Assembly: GCA_031282235.1 (NCBI GenBank)
Contig: JAITED010000044.1
Span: 1-16,075 of the forward strand
Length of the DNA stretch: 16,075 nt
Source: Propionibacteriaceae bacterium
GTDB lineage: Bacteria; Actinomycetota; Actinomycetes; Propionibacteriales; Propionibacteriaceae
Reading direction: 5' to 3'
The position numbers and the translations under genes are program-made. The notes beneath the pieces were generated by a model that saw nothing but the letters and a program-made list of their open reading frames with translations, had not been told where the DNA came from and did not search any database. Shown in pieces: positions 6,701 to 12,546 of the stretch (position 1 is the first letter of the stretch; the number at the start of each line of letters is the position of its first letter).

Positions 6701-7378
6701 TTAGAGGCGTCTCAGCACGGCTACGACTTTGCCCATGATGGTGGCTTGGTTGCCGTCGATGGGTTGGTACGCCGGGTTGTGGGGCATCAACCACACCTGA
6801 CCTTGGGTGCGTTGCAGCGTTTTTACGGTGGCTTCGCCGTCCAGCAGGGCAGCTACGATTTCGCCGTTTTCGGCGGTGGGCTGCTGGCGCACCACTACGT
6901 AATCACCGTCACAGATGGCAGCATCAATCATGGAATCGCCGCGCACCCGGAGCGCGAACACGTCACCGGAACCGACTAACTGTGGGGAGAGGGTTAGCGT
7001 ATCTTCCACATGCTCCTCCGCGAGGATGGGGGAACCGGCGGCGATACGCCCCAACACCGGCACGGCGACGGTTTGCGAATACAGCGCAGCGATGCCTTGG
7101 GGCAGGTTAGCTGCGGCACCGGGCAGATGCACCTCCAGCGCGCGCGGGCGACGCGGGTCACGGCGAATGAACCCCTTTGACTCCAGCACTTTCAACTGGT
7201 GCGAAACGCTGGAAGAACTGGATAACCCGGCAGCTATCCCGAGTTCGCGCACACTCGGCGGATAACCTTTAGCTTCTACCGCCGCGACGATGGCTCCCAG
7301 CACTCGGCGCTGTCTGGAGGTTAGGTCGTCAACGTTAGGCGAAGAATCGGGTGGAGGGGTGTTGGATGGTTTGCTCAC
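6701..7378 (-). CDS. lexA: LexA repressor (SOS regulator)
   Basis: A 225-aa LexA, the self-cleaving repressor of the DNA-damage response. The N-terminal winged-helix domain covers about residues 17-85, with recognition-helix region GLSSSSSVSHQLKVLESKGF. The Ala-Gly cleavage bond is A114-G115 in GRIAAGSPI. The catalytic dyad is S149 (RGDSMID) and K186 (ATVKTL). The start is GTG 7378; an upstream ATG is out of frame and stops at once. It leads an operon with the DUF167 gene. Two LexA-box-like sites lie between it and the -35-like TTGACA, so autoregulation is expected. The short Pro/Ser-rich N-terminal extension is common in actinobacterial LexA. Confidence 0.97.
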   Translation of the reverse strand: MSKPSNTPPPDSSPNVDDLTSRQRRVLGAIVAAVEAKGYPPSVRELGIAAGLSSSSSVSHQLKVLESKGFIRRDPRRPRALEVHLPGAAANLPQGIAALYSQTVAVPVLGRIAAGSPILAEEHVEDTLTLSPQLVGSGDVFALRVRGDSMIDAAICDGDYVVVRQQPTAENGEIVAALLDGEATVKTLQRTQGQVWLMPHNPAYQPIDGNQATIMGKVVAVLRRL

Positions 7379-7410
7379 GGACTCATCTTAGCGCAATCAT
7401 CCCAGATTAA

Positions 7411-7426
7411 TCAAACATACGTTCGA
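7411..7426. promoter_or_regulatory. LexA box upstream of lexA
   Basis: TCAAAC-ATAC-GTTCGA matches the actinobacterial consensus TCGAAC-N4-GTTCGA at 11 of 12 positions. It lies 32 nt upstream of the lexA GTG, a normal place for autoregulation. Confidence 0.82.
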
Positions 7427-7430
7427 GGTG

Positions 7431-7446
7431 TCGCGCCAATGTTCGG
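7431..7446. promoter_or_regulatory. Weak second LexA-box-like site upstream of lexA
   Basis: TCGCGC-CAAT-GTTCGG matches the LexA consensus at 9 of 12 positions. Its centre is 20 bp (two helical turns) from the stronger box at 7411-7426, on the same face of DNA. It could support cooperative binding. On its own it would be weak. Confidence 0.35.
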
Positions 7447-7458
7447 GCTAATTTTCCT

Positions 7459-7464
7459 TGTCAA
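7459..7464 (-). promoter_or_regulatory. Candidate -35 element of the lexA promoter
   Basis: The minus strand reads a perfect TTGACA here. No good -10 stands 16-18 nt downstream (the sequence there reads around CATTGG), so the assignment is partial. The weak LexA-like box at 7431-7446 would cover that -10 region. Confidence 0.4.
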
Positions 7465-7526
7465 ATACGGATACAAAAATGTCAGTGGCGAATGCTTAAC
7501 TAGAACCAACTCAAGGAGAGCGGAAA

Positions 7527-7542
7527 TCGAACAACTGTTTGC
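7527..7542. promoter_or_regulatory. LexA-box-like site over the -35 of the divergent SOS gene
   Basis: TCGAAC-AACT-GTTTGC has a perfect left half and 4 of 6 in the right half. It overlaps the candidate -35 (7539-7544) of the 105-aa membrane protein gene, where a bound repressor would block polymerase. Confidence 0.45.
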
Positions 7543-7567
7543 TTTCGTCGCCACACTGTATTAGTAT
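7539..7567 (+). promoter_or_regulatory. Candidate promoter of the SOS membrane protein gene
   Basis: TTGCTT (7539-7544) and TAGTAT (7562-7567) are separated by 17 nt. The hexamers are imperfect (3 of 6 and 4 of 6), but the spacing is ideal. A start near 7574 would fall directly against the perfect LexA box at 7575-7590. Confidence 0.4.
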
Positions 7568-7574
7568 GGTTGAA

Positions 7575-7590
7575 TCGAACAGGCGTTCGA
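7575..7590. promoter_or_regulatory. Perfect LexA box (SOS box)
   Basis: TCGAAC-AGGC-GTTCGA is a complete match to the actinobacterial LexA consensus and a perfect palindrome. It sits 45 nt before the ATG of the 105-aa membrane protein gene. Confidence 0.92.
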
Positions 7591-7635
7591 GCAAAACTTT
7601 CACTGGTGGCAACACGAGAACTAAAGGAGAACATC

Positions 7636-7953
7636 ATGAACCAGCTAGCTGATTCAACACTGGTAAACGAGGTTTCCCGGAGTCTATTCCCATATCCGGT
7701 CAAACCCACCCCCACTCGGGCGCGAGTGCGCCGCAGGCCGCACGGGGTGGTCTGCGCTGGCAGCACCCCCGCCGCTAGCGCCGAGCTAGCCCCCAAAGCC
7801 GAGCAGGGCAGCGATGCCATATTCGCAGATAAGCGCTTAGCGTTAGCGTTCTGGCTCACTATAGCCGTCGGCTTCGCAGTCATCGTCTGGCAGTTGGTGC
7901 TAGAGTTCCAAGCCCCGCCTACGCCCCCAGTGCTGTTACCGTGGGCGCGCTGA
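7636..7953 (+). CDS. SOS-induced small membrane protein (putative division inhibitor)
   Basis: A 105-aa protein with a basic, Pro/Arg-rich N-terminal half (PTPTRARVRRRPHG at about 25-37), one membrane segment (about 68-90) and a short proline-rich tail ending PPVLLPWAR. The start is ATG 7636, because AAAGGAG lies 6 nt upstream; the longer frame from 7573 would read through the LexA box. It is transcribed divergently from lexA behind a perfect LexA box. In other Actinomycetota this position holds SOS division suppressors such as Rv2719c of Mycobacterium and DivS of Corynebacterium. The LysM domain often found at the end of such proteins is absent here. The division-inhibitor role is inferred from position, control and topology (also like SidA or YneA), not from clear similarity. 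Confidence 0.75.
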   Translation: MNQLADSTLVNEVSRSLFPYPVKPTPTRARVRRRPHGVVCAGSTPAASAELAPKAEQGSDAIFADKRLALAFWLTIAVGFAVIVWQLVLEFQAPPTPPVLLPWAR

Positions 7954-7993
7954 CCGGAACGCCCAGCAATAAATCCAGCGCTCCAACCAGCGA

Positions 7994-8011
7994 CCAAAAT
8001 AGCGATTTTGG
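7994..8011 (+). terminator. Hairpin after the SOS membrane protein gene
   Basis: CCAAAAT-AGCG-ATTTTGG is a perfect 7-bp stem with a 4-nt loop, 40 nt after the stop. There is no U-run after the stem, so it may be a weak terminator or an RNA-stabilising end. Confidence 0.4.
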
Positions 8012-8056
8012 CGTGTCGGATATGGAAATCCAGCATTGGTTCAGATAGGTGTGTAT

Positions 8057-8104
8057 TCTCTATATGTAGTAGTTACGACCCTGTGGTTCATCTACAGGTT
8101 GTGG
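8057..8104. promoter_or_regulatory. Candidate paired NrdR boxes upstream of nrdR
   Basis: 8057-8072 (TCTCTATATGTAGTAG) resembles the NrdR-box consensus of the ACAC-TATATATA-GTGT type at about 11 of 16 positions. A poorer candidate, 8089-8104, lies 16 bp further on. This gives the roughly 32-bp centre spacing typical of paired NrdR boxes. The first would overlap the -10 region of an nrdR promoter (TTGGTT at 8036-8041 as a possible -35). The second site is weak. Confidence 0.3.
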
Positions 8105-8193
8105 TTACAGGTAATTACGTCGTGATTAGGCGTAACGCTGATATGACGCGGTGAACGGCGTTAAAACGAGTCTCAAGTGAGGAGGAGTGAGGC

Positions 8194-8649
8194 ATGTTCT
8201 GCCCATATTGCCATCACACCGACTCGCGTGTGCTCGACTCCCGAGTGTCGGATGATGGGACTGTGATTCGGCGGCGGCGGCAATGCCCGGAGTGTGAAAA
8301 ACGTTTCACCACTGTGGAGCAGATGCAACTCGTGGTCGTCAAAAGAAGCGGCACGATAGAACCGTTCAGCCGCGAGAAGCTGATACGCGGCGTGCGCAAC
8401 GCCTGTAAAGGCCGTCCAGTTTCAGACGACGACCTAGCCCGGCTGGGGCAACAGGTCGAGGACACGCTACGCGGCTCCGGTGTCTGTGAGATACCCAGCG
8501 AGGACATCGGCGTCGCCGTGCTGGGCCCACTGGAAGAACTAGACCCGGTGGCGTACCTCAGATTCGCCAGCGTATATCTGCATTGGCAGAACGCTGACGA
8601 TTTCTATACCGAAATCGTCCGGTTGCGTGATAACGCGCCGGTCCACTAA
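8194..8649 (+). CDS. nrdR: Transcriptional repressor NrdR
   Basis: A 151-aa repressor of ribonucleotide reductase genes. An N-terminal zinc ribbon with C3, C6, C31 and C34 (FCPYC and QCPECE) binds DNA. An ATP-cone of about residues 47-136, starting VVKRSGTIEPFSREKL, senses ATP/dATP. Length matches the family. The ribosome-binding site GAGGAGGAG lies just upstream of the ATG. It is followed after 33 nt by nrdJ, its expected target, so the repressor and the enzyme are co-transcribed and probably under NrdR autoregulation. Confidence 0.97.
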   Translation: MFCPYCHHTDSRVLDSRVSDDGTVIRRRRQCPECEKRFTTVEQMQLVVVKRSGTIEPFSREKLIRGVRNACKGRPVSDDDLARLGQQVEDTLRGSGVCEIPSEDIGVAVLGPLEELDPVAYLRFASVYLHWQNADDFYTEIVRLRDNAPVH

Positions 8650-8682
8650 CAAACACGCGATAAATGCGCAAAGGAAGCCATT

Positions 8683-11583
8683 ATGAGTACAACTGTCGTG
8701 TCACCCGCTCGCAACTCGAAATCGGGTAATGGCAAGGCGAAAGGGTTGCATGTCGAGCGGGTGTTCACCACGCCTGGGGTGCATCCTTACGACGAGGTGA
8801 CGTGGGAGCGCCGCGATGTGGTGCAGACCAACTGGAAAACCGGCGAGACTGTCTTTGAGCAGTCCGGGGTGGAGTTTCCGGAGTTTTGGTCGCTCAACGC
8901 CTCCACTATCGTCACCACGAAGTACTTCCGGGGTGCGGTGGGCTCCCCCCAGCGCGAGTACAGCCTGCGCCAAATCATTGACCGCGTAGTGGGAACGTAT
9001 GTAAAGTTCGGCCAGCTGGAGGGCTATTTCGCTAGCCAATCAGATGCTGACGTGTTCGGGCTGGAACTCACTTGGCTGTTGCTGCATCAGTATTTCAGCT
9101 TCAACTCTCCGGTGTGGTTCAACGTCGGCACCGATTCGCCGCAGCAGGTGAGTGCGTGCTTCATCCTCTCGGTGGACGATTCTATGGAGTCGATTCTGAG
9201 TTGGTATCACGACGAGGGCATCATCTTCAAGGGTGGCTCGGGAGCCGGGGTCAACATCTCGCGTATCCGTTCCTCCAACGAGTTGTTGCGCAGTTCCGGC
9301 GGCACCGCCAGCGGCCCGGTGAGTTTCATGCGCGGCGCGGATGCTTCCGCAGGCACCATCAAATCGGGCGGTGCCACTAGGCGCGCCGCCAAGATGGTGG
9401 TGCTGGACATCGACCACCCCGACATCGTGGAGTTCATTGAGACGAAAGCCCGCGAGGAGGACAAAATACGAGCCCTGAAAGCGGCGGGCTTCGACATGGA
9501 GGTGGGCGGCAAAGACATCATCAGCGTGCAGTATCAAAACGCCAACAACTCGGTGCGCGTTTCTGACGAATTCATGCACGCCGTAGTGGATGGCAAAAAG
9601 TTTGCTCTCAGAGGCCGTTTAGACGGCGCGCCGATCACGGAAATGGAAGCCCGAGAACTGTGGCACAAGCTCGCCACCGCCGCTTGGGAGTGCGCCGACC
9701 CAGGGGTGCAGTACGACGACACCATCAACTCGTGGCACACCATACCGGCGGCGGGGCGTATCACCGCTTCCAACCCGTGCAGCGAATACATGAGCATCGA
9801 CAACAGTTCCTGCAACCTAGCCAGCCTCAACCTGATGAAGTTTTTGCGGGAGGATTCCACTTTTGACACGGAACTGTTCATCAAAGCCGTGGAGTTGGTC
9901 ATCACCGCTATGGACATCTCGGTGAGCTTTGGGGATTTCCCGACAGAACTCATCGCCGCCAACACCCGTAAATACCGCCAACTGGGCATCGGTTACGCCA
10001 ACCTCGGCGCGCTGTTGATGGCCACCGGCAAGGGTTACGATTCCGAAACTGGGCGCTCGCTGGCGGCAGCCATCACTTCGCTGATGACCGGCACTGCGTA
10101 TCGCCGGAGTGCCGAGTTGGCCGGGGTGCTGAGCAGCTACGACGGTTACGCCCCGAACGCCGCCGCACAGCAGCGGGTGATTCGGCGTCACCAGAGCGCC
10201 AACGATGACATCCGTACTCACAACCATGTTGACGCTACGATACGGGATGCCGCCGCCGCGCAGTGGGGCAAAGCCGTCACGCTGGGGGCGAAAGCTGGAT
10301 TCCGTAACGCCCAAGCGTCGGTGTTGGCACCCACGGGCACCATCGGATTCATGATGGACTGCGACACCACCGGCATCGAACCCGACTTCTCGCTGGTGAA
10401 GTTTAAGAAGATGGTGGGCGGCACTTCGATGCAGATTGTCAACGGCACGGTGCCGTTGGCGCTAGCCAACTTGGGTTACCCCGAACATGAAGTGAGCGAA
10501 ATCATAGATTTCATCAGCGAGCACGGCAATGTGGTCGGCGCGCCTTGGTTGCGGGAAGAGCATTACGAGGTGTTCGACACCGCGATGGGGGTGCGCTCCA
10601 TCGCCCCGATGGGGCATGTGCGCATGATGGCTGCGGTGCAACCGTTCATCTCGGGCGCAATCTCTAAAACGGTGAACCTGCCCGAATCCGCCACCATTGA
10701 GGACATCGCCGATGTCTACATGGAGGGCTGGAAGTTGGGGCTGAAAGCCATTGCGGTCTACCGCGACAACTGCAAAGCGTCCCAACCGCTCAGCGTATCG
10801 AAGAACGCTAAGAAGTCGGAGGGTGCCGAGACCGCCGCACCGCAACCGGAGGTGCGTATCGAATACCGCCCCCGCAGGCGGCGGTTGCCGAAGTCGCGCA
10901 GTTCCCGTACCACCAGTTTCTCGGTGGCCGGTGCCGAGGGTTACATGACTTCCGGAGCCTACGAGGATGGTCGTTTAGGTGAGGTGTTCCTGAAACTGGG
11001 CAAGCAGGGTTCCACCCTCTCCGGCGTGATGGATGCGTTCTCTATAGCGGTGTCTATCGGGTTGCAATACGGAGTGCCGTTGGAGAGTTTCGTACAGAAG
11101 TTCACTAACCTCAAGTTCGAGCCCGCAGGCATGACTGACGACCCGGACATCAGGATTGCGCAGTCGATTATGGACTACATCTTCCGGCGTTTGGCACTTG
11201 ACTACTTAAGTTTCGACGAGCGGGGCGAGTTGGGCATCTACTCCGCTGCCGAACGGGCGCGCTACGTGGCGACCGGCTCCTACATCTCTGAGGAGGAGGA
11301 AGTGGAGTTGCCGGAGAGTGAGCGGCTGAAAAACGACGCTGGGGATAACATCCGGGTGGATCACTCCGGGGCAAATCAGCCCTCGCTGATTCCCGCGCCG
11401 CCGCTTAGAGTGGCCAGCATGTCCCCAGCTTCGCCCACCGCGCACACTTCAGCAGAACTGCTGGAGGCGATTACAGGGCGCGAGGTTGACGCTCCGCTCT
11501 GCTTCACCTGCGGCACCAAGATGCGCCCCTCCGGTTCCTGCTACGTCTGCGAGGGTTGCGGCTCCACGTCAGGGTGTTCATAA
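8683..11583 (+). CDS. nrdJ: Adenosylcobalamin-dependent (class II) ribonucleotide reductase
   Basis: A 966-aa class II reductase that makes deoxyribonucleotides using adenosylcobalamin to form the thiyl radical, with or without oxygen. Active-site residues are in place: NPCSE with N364, C366 (thiyl) and E368, and the redox cysteines C159 and C377, spaced as in characterised class II enzymes. Further conserved stretches are GGSGAGVNISRI (about 184-195), PTGTIGFMMDCDTTGIEPDF and the C-terminal cysteine cluster with two CX2C pairs (C940/C943, C953/C956) and a final C959/C965 pair for zinc binding and re-reduction. AAAGGAAG precedes the ATG. It follows nrdR in one operon. No cobalamin riboswitch was found upstream, so B12 control at RNA level is not supported. 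The enzyme requires B12 supply. Confidence 0.96.
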   Translation: MSTTVVSPARNSKSGNGKAKGLHVERVFTTPGVHPYDEVTWERRDVVQTNWKTGETVFEQSGVEFPEFWSLNASTIVTTKYFRGAVGSPQREYSLRQIIDRVVGTYVKFGQLEGYFASQSDADVFGLELTWLLLHQYFSFNSPVWFNVGTDSPQQVSACFILSVDDSMESILSWYHDEGIIFKGGSGAGVNISRIRSSNELLRSSGGTASGPVSFMRGADASAGTIKSGGATRRAAKMVVLDIDHPDIVEFIETKAREEDKIRALKAAGFDMEVGGKDIISVQYQNANNSVRVSDEFMHAVVDGKKFALRGRLDGAPITEMEARELWHKLATAAWECADPGVQYDDTINSWHTIPAAGRITASNPCSEYMSIDNSSCNLASLNLMKFLREDSTFDTELFIKAVELVITAMDISVSFGDFPTELIAANTRKYRQLGIGYANLGALLMATGKGYDSETGRSLAAAITSLMTGTAYRRSAELAGVLSSYDGYAPNAAAQQRVIRRHQSANDDIRTHNHVDATIRDAAAAQWGKAVTLGAKAGFRNAQASVLAPTGTIGFMMDCDTTGIEPDFSLVKFKKMVGGTSMQIVNGTVPLALANLGYPEHEVSEIIDFISEHGNVVGAPWLREEHYEVFDTAMGVRSIAPMGHVRMMAAVQPFISGAISKTVNLPESATIEDIADVYMEGWKLGLKAIAVYRDNCKASQPLSVSKNAKKSEGAETAAPQPEVRIEYRPRRRRLPKSRSSRTTSFSVAGAEGYMTSGAYEDGRLGEVFLKLGKQGSTLSGVMDAFSIAVSIGLQYGVPLESFVQKFTNLKFEPAGMTDDPDIRIAQSIMDYIFRRLALDYLSFDERGELGIYSAAERARYVATGSYISEEEEVELPESERLKNDAGDNIRVDHSGANQPSLIPAPPLRVASMSPASPTAHTSAELLEAITGREVDAPLCFTCGTKMRPSGSCYVCEGCGSTSGCS

Positions 11584-11647
11584 TTGGTAAGTATCAGGTG
11601 CAATGTGGCGGTGGTGTTTCACAATTCTTAAATGAGAGGGGGAACTG

Positions 11648-12463
11648 ATGAGCAGCGACGAGCAGTATCAGCCCCAAGGACAACGCCCAGAGATGGAGCT
11701 TCCGGCTGCTCAACCAAACAACGAATATGGCGCGCCCTATCAGCCCCAAGGGCAGTATCCGGTATCCCCACAAGGGCAGTATCCGGTGTCCGAATCTGCG
11801 GCTTCCCAACCAAACCCCGGATACGGTGCGCCGTATCAGCCGAGCGCTGCCCCGTATTCACTCAACCCCACCCCGACGCCCCCAAGTGCTGCGCCGTATC
11901 AAATGCCTGCGGCACCGTATCCCCCCAGCCCTAACCCGTATCAAATGGGGGGCACTGCGAGTCAAGGGGGAGCGGGCGCACCTTATCCGGTTGGCGCTCC
12001 GTATCAGGTTGCCCCCAGCCCGTATCAGGCCAACCCTAACCCGTATTATGCGGGTTATCCGCCGCAGCAACCGGGCGGCGCACCTTTGGCGCTGACTTTC
12101 AATGTCTGGGCGAAAACCCTAATGGATGAGAGTTTGCGCAAAGGGCTGCGCAGTGTGGGCGTGGTCACAATTATCTGCGCGGTGCTGACGCTCGGAGCCG
12201 GGATCATGACCGAGAACTATTTCGCCCTTATCGATGTGGCAATCCTTTTAGGGTTGGGTCTTGGGTCTTGGTTGGCGATAAACCGAGCATGTGCCGTCAT
12301 CCTCTTGGCCTACAGCATCATCAATACGATTTACATCTTTGCCGCAGTGGGCACGTTTGGTGGTTGGTTTGTGCTACTGGCAGGCGGTATCGCGGTGATG
12401 GAGACTTTCAAGGCTCATAAGGCTTGGGATGCTTACAAAGCTGCCAACGGGATTGTCGCGTAA
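11648..12463 (+). CDS. Pro/Tyr/Gln-repeat membrane protein, unknown function
   Basis: A 271-aa protein with two parts. Residues 1-145 are a low-complexity tail rich in Pro, Tyr, Gln, Ala and Gly, with many APYQ/PYQ units and a perfect 8-aa tandem (PQGQYPVS at 33-40 and 41-48). Residues 150-271 hold four close-packed membrane segments (about 168-187, 191-210, 213-233, 237-252) and a short charged end. GAGAGGGGGA just upstream of the ATG supports the start. Such tails on four-helix proteins are common in Actinomycetota, usually cytoplasmic and of unknown role. It lies between nrdJ and the phosphoketolase gene in the same direction; no obvious terminator separates it from nrdJ, so it may be partly co-transcribed. 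I do not recognise a named family. Confidence 0.72.
   Translation: MSSDEQYQPQGQRPEMELPAAQPNNEYGAPYQPQGQYPVSPQGQYPVSESAASQPNPGYGAPYQPSAAPYSLNPTPTPPSAAPYQMPAAPYPPSPNPYQMGGTASQGGAGAPYPVGAPYQVAPSPYQANPNPYYAGYPPQQPGGAPLALTFNVWAKTLMDESLRKGLRSVGVVTIICAVLTLGAGIMTENYFALIDVAILLGLGLGSWLAINRACAVILLAYSIINTIYIFAAVGTFGGWFVLLAGGIAVMETFKAHKAWDAYKAANGIVA
11747..11791 (+). repeat. 24-bp tandem repeat within the Pro/Tyr-rich gene
   Basis: A CAAGGGCAGTATCCGGT unit recurs with a 24-bp period and near-identity (starts at 11747 and 11771). It encodes two copies of PQGQYPVS. The high DNA identity, rather than only protein identity, suggests recent slippage expansion. Confidence 0.75.
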
Positions 12464-12515
12464 TCGTTCCGGAAATTGCATATTTGGCGAACCGATTTAC
12501 GCATTTAGCGAGCGC

Positions 12516-12538
12516 CGCTGCCCCACTTCGGGGTAGCG
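12516..12538 (+). promoter_or_regulatory. Hairpin just upstream of the phosphoketolase start
   Basis: CGCTGCCCC-ACTTC-GGGGTAGCG forms a 9-bp stem (one G-U pair) with a 5-nt loop. It ends 8 nt before the ATG at 12547. The GGGG of its right arm is the only Shine-Dalgarno-like stretch before the gene, so the fold would hide it. It may instead be a terminator for the upstream membrane protein gene, but no U-run follows. Confidence 0.5.
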
Positions 12539-12546
12539 TTATAGCT

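Noticed and set aside
6699..6794. Longer start for the DUF167 protein
   Set aside because: The extra residues are the lexA 3' end read in another frame; the family's conserved N-terminus begins at the ATG at 6698.
7480..7492. GCCACTG on the minus strand between the lexA promoter and the SOS gene, resembling a cobalamin-riboswitch element
   Set aside because: Only this 7-mer is present; none of the other conserved riboswitch parts occur nearby, and it does not precede nrdJ or a B12 gene.
7573..7635. Longer start for the SOS membrane protein
   Set aside because: The extension reads through the LexA box and lacks a ribosome-binding site, while ATG 7636 has AAAGGAG at 6 nt.
7500..8036. 178-aa minus-strand frame opposite the SOS membrane protein gene
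   Set aside because: It spans the divergent promoter and LexA boxes and has no ribosome-binding site or recognisable domain; it is a shadow frame.
12424..12546. Longer start for phosphoketolase
   Set aside because: It overlaps the previous gene and adds Cys/Arg-rich residues with no similarity to the family; 793 aa from ATG 12547 fits the catalytic histidine spacing.
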